A DNA stretch of 64,000 nucleotides, taken from contig PNKY01000002.1 in assembly GCA_013822765.1 (NCBI GenBank), positions 780,114-844,113 on the forward strand, given 5' to 3'. Below are positions 6,558-20,070 of this stretch, in pieces. Positions within the stretch are counted from its first letter, which is position 1, and every line of letters starts with the position of its first letter. Below the pieces are notes generated by a model, which was not told the origin of the DNA, made no database searches, and saw only the letters and a list, made by a program, of their open reading frames with translations. The position numbers and the translations under genes are program-made. Origin of the DNA: Rhodospirillum sp. (lineage in GTDB: Bacteria > Pseudomonadota > Alphaproteobacteria > Dongiales > Dongiaceae).

Positions 6558-8075
6558 TTAGGAATTGCCGCGGCCGCTGGCGGCGAAGCGAACGGCTTCC
6601 TGCGCGGCGCGCACCAGGGCGCGGGCCTTGTGCTGGCACTCCTGATGCTCGCTCTCCGCCACGCTGTCGGCGACGATGCCGGCGCCGGCCTGCACGTACA
6701 TGACGCCGTCCTTCACCACGGTGGTGCGCAGCGCGATGCAGGTATCCATGCTGCCGTTGGCGGCGAAATAGCCGACGGCGCCGCCATAGATGCCGCGTTT
6801 CTCCGGCTCGAGCTCCTCGATGATCTCCATCGCGCGCACTTTCGGGGCGCCGGAGACGGTGCCGGCGGGGAAGCCCGCCATCAGCGCGTCCATGGCATCG
6901 TGCTTCGGATCGATCGTGCCTTCCACGTTGGAGACGATGTGCATGACGTGCGAGTAGTTCTCGATCTTCATGCGCTCGGTGACCCGGACGCTGCCGACCT
7001 TGGCGACCCGGCCGACATCGTTGCGGCCGAGATCGAGCAGCATCAGGTGTTCCGCCAGCTCCTTCTGGTCGGCCAGCAGGTCGGCGGCCAGCGCGCGGTC
7101 TTCGTCCGGCGTCTTGCCGCGCGGCCGGGTGCCGGCGATCGGGCGGATGGTGACCGTGTCGTCGCGCAGCCGCACCAGGATCTCCGGGCTGGAGCCGATG
7201 ACCGAGAAGCCGCCGAAGTCGAGATAGAACAGGAACGGCGAGGGGTTGAGCCGGCGCAGCGAGCGGTAGAGCGCCAGCGGCGGCAACTGGAACGGCAGGC
7301 GGAAGCGCTGCGACAGCACGACCTGGAAGATGTCGCCGGCCAGGATGTATTCCTTGGCGCGGTCCACCATGGCGCGGAACGCCTCCGGCGCCATGTTCGA
7401 TTCCGGCTCCGGCAGGTCGAGCAACACGCCGTTGTTGGAGCGCTGCTGCGGCAGGGCGCGATCCAGGTCGTGGACGATGTCGGACAGCCGCTCCATCGCC
7501 TGGTTGTAGGCCGCGCGCGCGTTGCCGCCGGCAGCGGGCCAGATCGGCGTCACCACCGTGATCATGTCCTCGACGCTGTCGAAGATCGCCATCACCGTCG
7601 GACGCAGGAAGATGCTGTCCGGCAGGTTGAGCTTCTCGGGCTTGAGGTCCGGCAGCTTCTCCACCAGCCGCACCGTGTCGTACGACATATAGCCGAACAG
7701 GCCGGACGCCATCGGCGGCAGGCCCTGCGGCAGCTCGATGCGTGATTCCGCGATCAGGGCGCGCAGCGACGCCTGCGCTCCGTTTGTCTCCGCCACGAAC
7801 CGGTCGGGCTGAAAGCGCGCATCGCGGTTGATCTCCGCCTTGTCGCCGCGGCAGCGCCAGATCACGTCGGGCTTGAGCCCGATGAGAGAGTAGCGCCCGC
7901 GCGAGCGGCCGCCTTCGACCGACTCCAGCAGAAATGAATTGGGGCGCCCGTCCGCCAGCTTGAGCAGGGCGGAGACCGGCGTCTCGAGGTCCGCGATCAG
8001 GCGGGTCCAGACGACCTGCGGCTTCCCGGCATCATAGGTGGCGGCGAACTTCTCGAACGCGGGCTCGACGTTCAT
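6558..8075 (-). CDS. trpE: Anthranilate synthase component I
   Basis: This 505-residue enzyme converts chorismate to anthranilate, the first step of tryptophan synthesis, using ammonia from TrpG. The feedback-inhibition motif LLES is at 49-52, followed by GGRSRGRYSLIG. The chorismate-binding domain contains IAGTRPRGKTPDED and the C-terminal GAVGYFAANGSMDTCIALRT. The start ATG overlaps the ppiD stop (ATGA), so the two are co-translated. A linked trpG, often found immediately downstream in relatives, is absent here; a glycosyltransferase follows instead. Confidence 0.96.
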   Translation of the reverse strand: MNVEPAFEKFAATYDAGKPQVVWTRLIADLETPVSALLKLADGRPNSFLLESVEGGRSRGRYSLIGLKPDVIWRCRGDKAEINRDARFQPDRFVAETNGAQASLRALIAESRIELPQGLPPMASGLFGYMSYDTVRLVEKLPDLKPEKLNLPDSIFLRPTVMAIFDSVEDMITVVTPIWPAAGGNARAAYNQAMERLSDIVHDLDRALPQQRSNNGVLLDLPEPESNMAPEAFRAMVDRAKEYILAGDIFQVVLSQRFRLPFQLPPLALYRSLRRLNPSPFLFYLDFGGFSVIGSSPEILVRLRDDTVTIRPIAGTRPRGKTPDEDRALAADLLADQKELAEHLMLLDLGRNDVGRVAKVGSVRVTERMKIENYSHVMHIVSNVEGTIDPKHDAMDALMAGFPAGTVSGAPKVRAMEIIEELEPEKRGIYGGAVGYFAANGSMDTCIALRTTVVKDGVMYVQAGAGIVADSVAESEHQECQHKARALVRAAQEAVRFAASGRGNS

Positions 8076-9940
8076 TGCTCGGTCGCGATCATTTTCTGGA
8101 TCACGTCGTCGTTGCGCACGACCTTGACCTCCTGGCCGAGCGCGAACAGGAACTCGGCGTAGAGATCCTTGCGCATGGTGTTGGAGAGGCTCTTGGAGAG
8201 TTCCGCAACCTTGTCCTTGCTGTCCTCCGGCTTGGCCGGCGTGATGGCCGAGACGCGCGCGACGATTGCGCCGTCGGCGGTGCGCCCGGTCGCGGCCTCG
8301 CCCTGCTTCACCGCGAACAGTTTCTGCGCCAGCGATGGATCGATCGCGCCGTCGCCCTTGTCGCGCGTGAATGGGTTGCTGGTCTGCAGCACTAGGCCAA
8401 TGCTCTTGCCGAGCGCGGCCAGGTCGCCGGCTTTGGTCTTGTCGGCGATCTCCTTGGCCTTGGCATCGGCGGCGTCGCGCCGCGCCTTGGTCAGCCAGTC
8501 CTGCTTCGCCTGTTCCGCGACCTCGGTCAACGGCTTGGCTTCCGCCGGCGTCACGCCGGTGACCTGCACGAGCGCATAGGAACCGTCGCTGAGCGTGGTG
8601 ACGAGGCTGGTCTGGCCGGATTCGGTTTGCTGGGCGAGCTGCTGGATCTCCGGGATGACGTTGACGTCTTTGCCGTCGCGATCCTTGCCGGAGGAATCCA
8701 CCGCGTCGTACTTCTGCACGGGAAGCTGCAGCTGCTTCGCGGCTTCTTCGATCGAGGCGCCGCCGGCGAGGCTATCGTCGAGCTGGTCGATCACCGAGAC
8801 CATCGCGTCGCCCGCCTGGCCCAGAGCGAGTTCCTGGCGCAGCTGATCCTTCACCTCGTCGAACGTCTTGGTCGAGCCCGGCGTGATCGCCTTGACGTGC
8901 ACGACATGCAGGCCGAACGCGCTCTTGATCGGGTCGGAGACGCCATCTGCGGGCAGGGCGAAGCTCTGCTCCGCGATATCGGCGGGCAGGTTATCCTTGG
9001 TGATGTCGCCGAGATCGACCGGCGTGCCGCCCGTCGTCTCCTTCACGGCGTCGGCAAAGCTCTTGCCGCCTTTGACCGCCGCGATGATCGCATCGGCCTT
9101 GGCCTGGTCCTGCACCACGACCTGCTCGACCGCGCGCGATTCCGGCGTGGCGAATTCTGCCTGACGCTCGTCGAACGATTTCTTCACTTGGTCGTCTGCG
9201 ATCTTGACGTCCTTGGCGAAGTCCTCGGCTTTCAGGTGGAGGGCGGTGAAGGCGCGGTATTCCGGCCGCTGATACTGCGCGATGTTGTCCTTGTAGAACT
9301 TATCCAGCGTCGCCTGGTCCGGATCCTTTACCTCGGCCATGCTGGCATCCGGGATGACCAGGAACTCCGCGGTGCGCGTCTCGTTGAGATAGGCGTATAC
9401 CCGGTCCACCAGAACCGGCGGCATGGCCAGCGCGCCAAAGGTCGGCCCAGTCAGCTGCTGCATCCGCATCTCATCCTGACGGATCTGCACATAGCCCGCC
9501 TCGCTGAGGCCGTTCTCGCTGAGGACCGCGAGGAACTGGTTGCGGTCGAACTGCCCGAGGCCGTTGCGGAACGCCGGGTTGTTCTGGATGTCGGCGACCG
9601 CGACCGCCTGCGGGATGGTGAGATCGAGCTGGTCGGCATAGTGGCGCAGCAGCATCTGGCTGGTCTGCTGGCTGATGATCTGGTCGATGCCGCCGAGCGC
9701 GGCGAACTGCTCAGCATTGATGTCGAGGCCTTGCTGGCGGAACTGCTGCAAGCGGCGGCGCAGATCGCGATCGAACTCCTGGGGGCTATAGGTCAATTCG
9801 CCCACCTCCAGCACTGGTTTGCTCAGGCCGCGGTTCGCGAAAATATCGCCAATGCCCCACGCCGCGAACGCGACGATGAGAATGCCGAACAGGCCATAGA
9901 CAAGCCAGGACTTGGACCCTTTGCGGATGGAAGTGAGCAT
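8072..9940 (-). CDS. ppiD: Periplasmic peptidyl-prolyl isomerase PpiD
   Basis: This 622-residue chaperone is anchored in the inner membrane and acts on proteins emerging from the Sec translocon. The N terminus has a short basic cytoplasmic segment and one membrane helix at about 12-31 (LVYGLFGILIVAFAAWGIG). A SurA_N-like region follows, then a parvulin (rotamase) domain at roughly 260-360, and a long C-terminal region. ATG at 9940 is chosen because it directly precedes this anchor; the very long open frame beyond it runs antisense through tpiA and is spurious. It is the first gene of the operon with trpE and is divergent from tpiA, across 165 bases. Confidence 0.92.
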   Translation of the reverse strand: MLTSIRKGSKSWLVYGLFGILIVAFAAWGIGDIFANRGLSKPVLEVGELTYSPQEFDRDLRRRLQQFRQQGLDINAEQFAALGGIDQIISQQTSQMLLRHYADQLDLTIPQAVAVADIQNNPAFRNGLGQFDRNQFLAVLSENGLSEAGYVQIRQDEMRMQQLTGPTFGALAMPPVLVDRVYAYLNETRTAEFLVIPDASMAEVKDPDQATLDKFYKDNIAQYQRPEYRAFTALHLKAEDFAKDVKIADDQVKKSFDERQAEFATPESRAVEQVVVQDQAKADAIIAAVKGGKSFADAVKETTGGTPVDLGDITKDNLPADIAEQSFALPADGVSDPIKSAFGLHVVHVKAITPGSTKTFDEVKDQLRQELALGQAGDAMVSVIDQLDDSLAGGASIEEAAKQLQLPVQKYDAVDSSGKDRDGKDVNVIPEIQQLAQQTESGQTSLVTTLSDGSYALVQVTGVTPAEAKPLTEVAEQAKQDWLTKARRDAADAKAKEIADKTKAGDLAALGKSIGLVLQTSNPFTRDKGDGAIDPSLAQKLFAVKQGEAATGRTADGAIVARVSAITPAKPEDSKDKVAELSKSLSNTMRKDLYAEFLFALGQEVKVVRNDDVIQKMIATEQ

Positions 9941-10105
9941 GATGCCCCAATCATTGAAAAATCGGCGCGCATCATAGGGATGCACCCCCATAGCAGCAAG
10001 GGTCGTGGCAACGGCGGTGCGGCGTGCCGATGGGGTCGAACGGAACGGCTGACGGCCAAAAAGCCCTGTGCTAACAAGCGTCTCCCGCCTCTGGAAGGAT
10101 GAGCC

Positions 10106-10873
10106 ATGAGTGCCTCGCGCCTGCGCCCACTGATCGCCGGAAACTGGAAAATGAACGGCAGCCGCGCCCAGACCGAGGCCCTGGTACAGGACCTCAAGGG
10201 CCGCTTGGCGTCGCAGCCGGGGCTCGCGGCCGACCTGCTGGTCTGCCCGCCCGCGCCCTATGTGGCCCAGGCCGCGGCGCTGACCGCCGGCAGCGCGCTC
10301 GCGGTGGGCGGCCAGGACTGCCATGCCAAGCAATCCGGTGCCCATACCGGCGATGTCTCGGCCGCGATGCTGGCGGATGCCGGCGGCCGCTACGTGATCG
10401 TCGGCCATTCCGAGCGCCGCGCCGACCATGGGGAAGGCAGCGAGCTGGTGGCCGCCAAGGCCAAGGCGGCGCATGAGGCGGGCCTGATCGCCATCGTGTG
10501 CGTCGGCGAGACCGAGGCCGAGCGCGACCGCGGCGCCACCCTGGATGTCATTTCGTCGCAGCTCGAAGGCTCGGTCCCGGCCGACGCCGAGGCCGCCAAC
10601 CTGGTCATTGCCTACGAGCCGGTCTGGGCCATCGGCACCGGCCGCACGCCGACGCCCGAGGACGTGGCCACGGTCCATGCCCATATCCGCGGGCTGCTCA
10701 AGGCCTGGTTCAAGGATGGGCCGGAGATGCGCATCCTCTACGGCGGTTCGGTCAAAGGGTCCAATGCCGGCAGCCTGATGCACGTACCCGAGGTCAACGG
10801 CGCCCTGGTCGGCGGGGCCAGCCTCAAGGCCGAGGAATTCTGGGCGATCGCCCTTGCCGCGGCGGGCGCCTAG
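10106..10873 (+). CDS. tpiA: Triosephosphate isomerase
   Basis: This 255-residue glycolytic enzyme interconverts dihydroxyacetone phosphate and glyceraldehyde 3-phosphate. All catalytic residues are visible: K15 in NWKMN, H101 in VGHSERR and E171 in [11 protein letters not shown], with the phosphate-binding YGGSVK near the end. ATG at 10106 has AAGGATGAG close upstream; an out-of-phase ATG at 10099 lies in another frame. It is followed by secG at a 75-base gap, a neighbour pair common in bacteria. Confidence 0.97.
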   Translation: MSASRLRPLIAGNWKMNGSRAQTEALVQDLKGRLASQPGLAADLLVCPPAPYVAQAAALTAGSALAVGGQDCHAKQSGAHTGDVSAAMLADAGGRYVIVGHSERRADHGEGSELVAAKAKAAHEAGLIAIVCVGETEAERDRGATLDVISSQLEGSVPADAEAANLVIAYEPVWAIGTGRTPTPEDVATVHAHIRGLLKAWFKDGPEMRILYGGSVKGSNAGSLMHVPEVNGALVGGASLKAEEFWAIALAAAGA

Positions 10874-10948
10874 GCCAATATTCCGGCTGGCGAAGCCCTT
10901 GAAAAGCGGATAGAACCCGCGCCGTTCCCCGCAATGGTTGGATAGAGC

Positions 10949-11359
10949 ATGATCGTCCTTGTGGTAATTCACGTCCTGATCGCCATCGCCTTGGTGGGCG
11001 CGATCCTTCTGCAGAAGAAGGAGGGCGGCATCGGCGGCCTGGGCGGCGGCGGCAGTGGCGGCCTCGGCGGCCTGATGTCCGGGCGCGCCAAGGCGGACGG
11101 GCTCAGCAAGATGACCGGCATCCTGGCGACGGCGTTTTTCGTGATCAGCCTGACGCTGGCGTGGATCAGCACCCACAACGCTGGGCCGAGCGAGATCGTG
11201 CCCGGAACCATCGGGACGACGGCGCCAGCGACGGCGCCTGCGGAAGGAACTGCGCCGGCGACTGGAACGACGGATGGCGGAGCGGCAACCGGCGGCACTG
11301 CACCGGCGGAAACTGCACCGGCACAGCCAGCGACTCCAGCGGTGCCGGCGGGGGATTAA
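10949..11359 (+). CDS. secG: Preprotein translocase subunit SecG
   Basis: This 136-residue membrane protein is the small accessory subunit of the SecYEG channel. It has two membrane helices, at about 2-20 and 54-73, separated by a Gly-rich cytoplasmic loop (GGLGGGGSGGLGG) as usual for SecG. The C-terminal 60 residues are an Ala/Thr/Pro/Gly-rich low-complexity tail, common in alphaproteobacterial SecG. Downstream, pyrG begins 100 bases away, so the two may be transcribed together or separately. Confidence 0.93.
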   Translation: MIVLVVIHVLIAIALVGAILLQKKEGGIGGLGGGGSGGLGGLMSGRAKADGLSKMTGILATAFFVISLTLAWISTHNAGPSEIVPGTIGTTAPATAPAEGTAPATGTTDGGAATGGTAPAETAPAQPATPAVPAGD

Positions 11360-11459
11360 ATCTCTCCCGCCAAGGGTTTTTCGTCAATCCGACTCGGGTG
11401 ATCCCAGAGGAGATTGTTTCCTTGCTGGGGCCGCCCGACTCGTTTCATAAAGTCGGCCC

Positions 11460-13085
<1,626 letters not shown>

Positions 13086-13095
13086 GGTGGCTGTC

Positions 13096-13947
13096 ATGAC
13101 CAAGCCGCGCCGCGTGAAGATCCACAATCTGGAGATCGGCAACGACAGGCCGTTCGCCTTGATCGCCGGCCCGTGCCAGCTTGAGAGCCGCGCCCACGCG
13201 CACGAGATGTGCCAGGCGCTGACCGAGCTTACGCGCAGCCTCGGCATCGGCCTTATCTACAAAACCAGCTTCGACAAGGCGAACCGCACCAGCTCGACCG
13301 CCGCGCGCGGCCTCGGCATGGAAAAGAGCCTGCCGATCCTGGCAGAGTTGCGCGCGACCTTCGACGTGCCGGTGCTGACCGACGTGCACGCGCCGGAACA
13401 GTGTGCGCCGGTCGCCGAAGCGGTCGACGTGCTGCAGATCCCCGCCTTCCTGTGCCGGCAGACGGATCTGGTGGTGGCGGCGGCATTGACCGGCCGCGCG
13501 GTCAACATCAAGAAGGGCCAGTTCCTCGCGCCCTGGGACATGAAGAACGTCGCCGCCAAGTGCCACGACGCCGGCAACGACAGCGTGCTGCTGTGCGAGC
13601 GTGGCGCCAGCTTCGGCTACAACACGCTGGTCAGCGACATGCGCGCTTTGCCGATTCTCGCGGAGACCGGTTATCCGGTGGTGTTCGACGCGACGCATTC
13701 GGTACAACAGCCGGGCGGACAGGGCACCACGAGCGGCGGCCAGCGCGAGTTCGTGCCGGTGCTGGCGCGCGCCGCCGTCGCAATCGGCGTCGCCGCCGTC
13801 TTCATGGAGACGCACCAGGACCCCGACCACGCGCCGTCCGACGGCCCCAACATGGTGCCGTTCAAGCACCTCCGCCGTGTGCTCGAAACCCTGCTCGCGT
13901 TCGACAAGATCGCCAAGTCCCGGCCGATCGAGAATATCGCGCCGTAA
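13096..13947 (+). CDS. kdsA: 3-deoxy-D-manno-octulosonate 8-phosphate synthase
   Basis: This enzyme of 283 residues condenses phosphoenolpyruvate and arabinose 5-phosphate to Kdo-8-phosphate for lipopolysaccharide. It shows [13 protein letters not shown] near the N terminus, [11 protein letters not shown], the [18 protein letters not shown] segment and [19 protein letters not shown] at 13096 is preferred over GTG at 13087 because AAGGTGG sits five bases upstream of it. It lies 10 bases after pyrG, a common pairing in Gram-negatives. A 56-base gap separates it from the next gene. Confidence 0.97.
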   Translation: MTKPRRVKIHNLEIGNDRPFALIAGPCQLESRAHAHEMCQALTELTRSLGIGLIYKTSFDKANRTSSTAARGLGMEKSLPILAELRATFDVPVLTDVHAPEQCAPVAEAVDVLQIPAFLCRQTDLVVAAALTGRAVNIKKGQFLAPWDMKNVAAKCHDAGNDSVLLCERGASFGYNTLVSDMRALPILAETGYPVVFDATHSVQQPGGQGTTSGGQREFVPVLARAAVAIGVAAVFMETHQDPDHAPSDGPNMVPFKHLRRVLETLLAFDKIAKSRPIENIAP

Positions 13948-14003
13948 TCGGACACCGCCGCCCAGCGTTCCAACTCTCCTTCCAAATTATTAGGAGTCAT
14001 TGC

Positions 14004-14429
14004 GTGGCTGTTCACGCCGCACATCTATTCGTCATCACCGGCGGACCCGGTTCCGGCAAGACCACGCTGATCGATGCCTTGGCGCGGGCAGGCTTCGCGC
14101 GTACCGTCGAGGCGGGCCGCGCCATCATCCAGAATCAGCAAGCGATCGACGGGCCGGTGCCACGCGCCCCGGCGCATGTCCGGCAAGCCGCCACGCAGTT
14201 CCGCTACAACCGCCGCGTCTTCATTGCGCCGCCTTGCGCCGAAATCTACGAGCCCGACGCCGAGCGCAAGCAGAGCTTCGCAGAAGCTGTCTGGACCTGC
14301 GACGCAATGGTCGCGACCTACGAAGCGCTCGGCCACGGCCTGATCGAGCTGCCGCGCTGCAGTATCGCCGCGGGTCGCGTTCTTGAGGACCAAGGTCCAC
14401 GATTGACCGTAAACCTCGAACCGGCCTAG
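14004..14429 (+). pseudogene. Decayed AAA-type P-loop ATPase (AAA_28 family)
   Basis: The product starts with an intact Walker A motif, VITGGPGSGKTTLIDALA, and has later AAA_28 blocks: RYNRRVFIAPPCAEIY and DAERKQSFAEAVWTCDAMVATYEALGH. About 50 residues usually found between AAGR...AIDG and PAHVRQAA, including the DRG-containing segment, are missing, with an in-frame junction near residue 47. Near the end the frame appears shifted: the preceding phase reads RVAFLRTKVHD and stops at 14404-14406, as expected for the family, whereas the open frame runs on to 14429. GTG at 14004 has AGGAG seven bases upstream. I infer a gene with an internal deletion and a terminal frameshift; a sequencing error could explain the second lesion only. 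Confidence 0.6.
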
Positions 14430-14439
14430 GGTTTTCGCC

Positions 14440-15747
14440 ATGGAAGGCGACAGCCGAGACTCCGCAGTGCCGGCGGCGAGCCCAACCGACGATGAGCCGG
14501 ATCGGGGCAGGTTCGGCCAATTCCAGAACCTGATCGAGCGCACGCGACAGCACCGCGCCTACACCCTGGTCGGCTACGTGGTCCGGCGGTTCAGCCGGGA
14601 TTCCTGCGCCTCGGTTGCTTCGTCGCTCAGCTACACGTCGCTGCTGGCGATGGTGCCGATGATGGCGATCGGCCTCGCCATGTTCGCGGCGTTCCCGGCC
14701 TTCAGCGGCATGCGCGATACATTGCTGCGGAGCTTGATCGAGAATGCGGCGCCCAGCTTGGCGGTCATGGTCGAAGAGCATCTCCAGACTTTCATCCGCA
14801 ACGCCGGCGAGACCACGGGCGTCGGCATCCTTGGTCTGGCGGTAACCGCCCTTCTGCTCATCAACACCATACAGACCGCGTTCGATCGGATCTGGGGCGG
14901 CGGGCGCGGGTTCAAGATCCAGAGGTTCCCGGTCTATTGGGCGCTGATCACATTAGGCCCGATCCTGTTCGGCATTGCGTTCTCGATCTCCAGCTATGCG
15001 TTCGCGCTCGCCCAATCGTCGAGCTACATGTCGGACGCGTTGCGGCTTTATTCCTGGATTGCGCCGTTCCTTCTCGAGGCGGTCGGGTTCCTGCTGTTCT
15101 ATCGCCTGATCCCGACGCGGCCGGTGCGCTGGTCGGATGCGGCGTGCGGCGCCGTCATTGCGGCCGTGATGTTCGAACTCCTGAAGCGAGGCTTCGGGTA
15201 TTATCTCGGGATGCTGACCGGCTACCAGACGCTCTACGGCGCGCTGGCGACGCTGCCGATCTTTCTCGTCTGGATGTACCTCGGCTGGCTGGTGGTGCTG
15301 ATCGGCGCGGAGATCACCGCATCGCTGCCGGAGTGGCGTTCCGGCCGGCGCGATCCGGACGAGCGGCCGCGGCGAGGCGATGTGCTGGGTCTGGCTCTTG
15401 GCGCGCTCGCCAGCCTGCGCAAGATCCAGAGCACGACGAGCGGTGGAGAGAAACTGGACTATCTGAGCCGCGAGTTGGGCGCCGAAATCGGCAAGCTCAC
15501 CTACGTCATGGACATGCTGCGCGGGTCACGCTTCGTGGTTCGCAGCGACAATCGCCGCTGGGTTCTGGCGCGCGACCTCAACGACGTTACACTCAACGAC
15601 CTGGTCACCGCCCTCAATCTCAGCCTGGCGGATATCCAGGACGTTCCGCGGCAGACCAAGGAAGTCATGACAGACCTTGCCGCCGCCGAGCGCGGCCTGC
15701 TCGACCGGACTGTCGAAGACACCCTGAAATCCCACGGTTTGCGCTGA
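14440..15747 (+). CDS. YihY/BrkB family inner membrane protein
   Basis: This 435-residue protein has a hydrophobic core at about 60-300 with six predicted membrane helices, preceded by a hydrophilic N terminus (RHRAYTLVGYVVRRFSRDSCA). The SSLSYTSLLAMVPMMAIG helix and the IFLVWMYLGWLVVLIGAEI helix are typical of the YihY family. The C-terminal 130 residues are soluble and may fold as a winged-helix-like domain. The molecular role of this family is not established; the old RNase BN label is incorrect. It is 10 bases downstream of the decayed P-loop gene. Confidence 0.88.
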   Translation: MEGDSRDSAVPAASPTDDEPDRGRFGQFQNLIERTRQHRAYTLVGYVVRRFSRDSCASVASSLSYTSLLAMVPMMAIGLAMFAAFPAFSGMRDTLLRSLIENAAPSLAVMVEEHLQTFIRNAGETTGVGILGLAVTALLLINTIQTAFDRIWGGGRGFKIQRFPVYWALITLGPILFGIAFSISSYAFALAQSSSYMSDALRLYSWIAPFLLEAVGFLLFYRLIPTRPVRWSDAACGAVIAAVMFELLKRGFGYYLGMLTGYQTLYGALATLPIFLVWMYLGWLVVLIGAEITASLPEWRSGRRDPDERPRRGDVLGLALGALASLRKIQSTTSGGEKLDYLSRELGAEIGKLTYVMDMLRGSRFVVRSDNRRWVLARDLNDVTLNDLVTALNLSLADIQDVPRQTKEVMTDLAAAERGLLDRTVEDTLKSHGLR

Positions 15748-15772
15748 TTTGTGCCGGTCGCCGGATTTTCCC

Positions 15773-17116
<1,344 letters not shown>

Positions 17117-17133
17117 CACGCGCAATTCTGTTG

Positions 17134-17165
17134 ACGAGACGAATCGGAGTGTGATTCCGTCTCGT
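17134..17165 (+). promoter_or_regulatory. Stem-loop between eno and ftsB
   Basis: Arms 17134-17145 (ACGAGACGAATC) and 17153-17165 (GATTCCGTCTCGT) pair over 12 bases with one bulged base. The seven-base loop is GGAGTGT, so the only ribosome-binding-like sequence before ftsB is in the loop. The right arm ends just before the ftsB ATG at 17167. No U-run follows, so it is more likely to affect translation or RNA stability than to be a simple terminator. Confidence 0.5.
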
Positions 17166-17166
17166 G

Positions 17167-17511
17167 ATGCAGGTTTCTCGCGAATTCAGCCGGCGACTCA
17201 AGTCTTTGGCGGCCCAGCTTCTGGGCGCGTGCGTCGCCGGCTACTTCATCTATCACGCCGTCCAGGGCGATCGCGGCATCCTCGCCTGGCTGCGCGTCAC
17301 CCAGCAGCTCGAGGCGGCGCAGGTCGAGCTGACGAAGAGCGGAACTGATCGCGCCGCGCTGGAGCAGCGGGTCGCGCTGCTCAACAACTCCTCGCTCGAT
17401 CTCGACATGCTGGAAGAGCGCGCGCGCGTCATGCTCAATTTCAGCGATCCCGACGATGTCGTGATCTTCCTGCCGAGCAATAAACCTGCCGGCAGCACAC
17501 CGCAAAGATAG
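17167..17511 (+). CDS. ftsB: Septum formation initiator FtsB/DivIC-like protein
   Basis: This 114-residue bitopic protein belongs to the FtsB/DivIC family, which links early and late division proteins at the septum. It has one membrane helix at about 18-34 (LLGACVAGYFIYHAVQG), a coiled coil at about 44-80 (QQLEAAQVELTKSG...LEQRVALLNN) and the family segment LDMLEERARVMLNF. Position between eno and pdhA is conserved in alphaproteobacteria. ATG at 17167 is chosen; a GTG is one codon upstream. Its translation may depend on the stem-loop just upstream. Confidence 0.88.
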   Translation: MQVSREFSRRLKSLAAQLLGACVAGYFIYHAVQGDRGILAWLRVTQQLEAAQVELTKSGTDRAALEQRVALLNNSSLDLDMLEERARVMLNFSDPDDVVIFLPSNKPAGSTPQR

Positions 17512-17522
17512 CGAAAATTCCC

Positions 17523-17547
17523 TGATTAACCGTTTTTAAGTTAATCA
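17523..17547. repeat. Inverted repeat in the ftsB-pdhA gap
   Basis: TGATTAAC (17523-17530) and GTTAATCA (17540-17547) form a perfect 8-base inverted repeat with a T-rich nine-base spacer. It lies just after the ftsB stop, so it could end ftsB transcription or be an operator upstream of the pdhA promoter. The regulator is not known. Confidence 0.4.
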
Positions 17548-17581
17548 TGTATTTGCCATTGAAAACAAAAGCTTATCTCCC

Positions 17582-17610
17582 TTGCTTTTTGCGGTTTCGC
17601 TAACCATAAT
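17582..17610 (+). promoter_or_regulatory. Putative pdhA operon promoter
   Basis: TTGCTT (17582-17587) and CATAAT (17605-17610) are separated by exactly 17 bases in an AT-rich stretch that stands out from its GC-rich surroundings. The start of transcription would be about 60 bases before pdhA. Confidence 0.5.
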
Positions 17611-17676
17611 TCGTCAAAAGCGGTTCAACCCGCCTATTGTTCCTAGCTCGCCACTCCAGCCAGTCAGGGGTCCACC

Positions 17677-18684
17677 ATGGCGAAACCCGCGCAAAGCCGC
17701 GCTGCCAAGGCCGGCGGCGAATCCACGCCCCAAGATATCCTCAAATATTATCGCGACATGCTGCTGATCCGCCGGTTCGAGGAAAAGGCCGGCCAGCTCT
17801 ACGGCATGGGTCTGATCGGCGGCTTCTGCCATCTCTACATCGGCCAGGAAGCCGTGGTGGTGGGCATGCAGGCGGCGGCCGAGCAGGGCGATACCGTCAT
17901 CACGTCGTACCGCGATCACGGCCACATGCTGGCCTGCGGCATGGACGCCAAGGGCGTGATGGCCGAGTTGACCGGACGCAAGGGCGGCTACTCCAAGGGC
18001 AAGGGCGGCTCCATGCACATGTTCAGCCGCGAAAAGGGCTTCTACGGCGGCCATGGCATCGTCGGCGGCCAGGTGCCGCTCGGCACCGGCCTCGGTTTCG
18101 CGCACAAGTACCGCGAGGATGGCAAGGTGAACATGTGCTACCTCGGCGACGGCGCGATCAACCAGGGCCAGGTCTACGAAAGCTTCAACATGGCGGCGCT
18201 CTGGAAGCTGCCGGTGGTCTACGTGATCGAGAACAACAAATACGCCATGGGCACCAGCATCGAGCGCTCATCGGCTGGCACCGAGCTCTATAAGCGCGGC
18301 GTCGCCTATGGGATCACCGGCGAGCGGGTCGACGGCATGGACGTGATGGCGGTGCGCAAGGCCGGCGCGGCGGCGTTGGCTCATGCGCGCGGCGGCAAAG
18401 GCCCCTTCATCCTCGAGATGATGACCTATCGCTATCGCGGTCACTCGATGTCCGACCCGGCGAAATACCGCAGCAAGGAAGAAGTCGCGAAAATGCGGCA
18501 GGAGCATGACCCGATCGACCGGCTGCGCGAATACATCCTGAGCGGCAAGGTGGCCGACGAGGCGAAGCTCAAGGACTTCGACCGCGAGATCAAGGAGATC
18601 GTCAGCGCTGCCACCGAATTCGCACAGCAGTCGCCGGAGCCCGATCCGTCGGAGCTGTGGACCGACATCCTGGTCGAAGCGTGA
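17677..18684 (+). CDS. pdhA: Pyruvate dehydrogenase E1 component, alpha subunit
   Basis: This 335-residue protein is half of the thiamine-diphosphate-dependent E1 that decarboxylates pyruvate. The cofactor motif runs from GDGAINQGQVYESFN to VIENNKYAMGTS. The HGHMLACGMDAKG and YRYRGHSMSDPAKYR segments match the E1-alpha family, including the phosphorylation-loop region of its mitochondrial homologues. It is the first gene of a cluster with pdhB, pdhC, four small genes and lpdA, and has its own likely promoter and an AGGGG ribosome binding site. Confidence 0.97.
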   Translation: MAKPAQSRAAKAGGESTPQDILKYYRDMLLIRRFEEKAGQLYGMGLIGGFCHLYIGQEAVVVGMQAAAEQGDTVITSYRDHGHMLACGMDAKGVMAELTGRKGGYSKGKGGSMHMFSREKGFYGGHGIVGGQVPLGTGLGFAHKYREDGKVNMCYLGDGAINQGQVYESFNMAALWKLPVVYVIENNKYAMGTSIERSSAGTELYKRGVAYGITGERVDGMDVMAVRKAGAAALAHARGGKGPFILEMMTYRYRGHSMSDPAKYRSKEEVAKMRQEHDPIDRLREYILSGKVADEAKLKDFDREIKEIVSAATEFAQQSPEPDPSELWTDILVEA

Positions 18685-18699
18685 GCAAGGGAGGCGACA

Positions 18700-20058
<1,359 letters not shown>

Positions 20059-20070
20059 GGAGGCCGGGCC

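Noticed and set aside
9941..11176. N-terminal extension of ppiD running antisense through tpiA
   Set aside because: The family N terminus (membrane anchor) begins at 9940, and tpiA is on the other strand.
17524..17544. Possible CtrA site (TTAA repeats) in the ftsB-pdhA gap
   Set aside because: The spacing between TTAA half-sites is six or eleven bases rather than the seven of CtrA sites.
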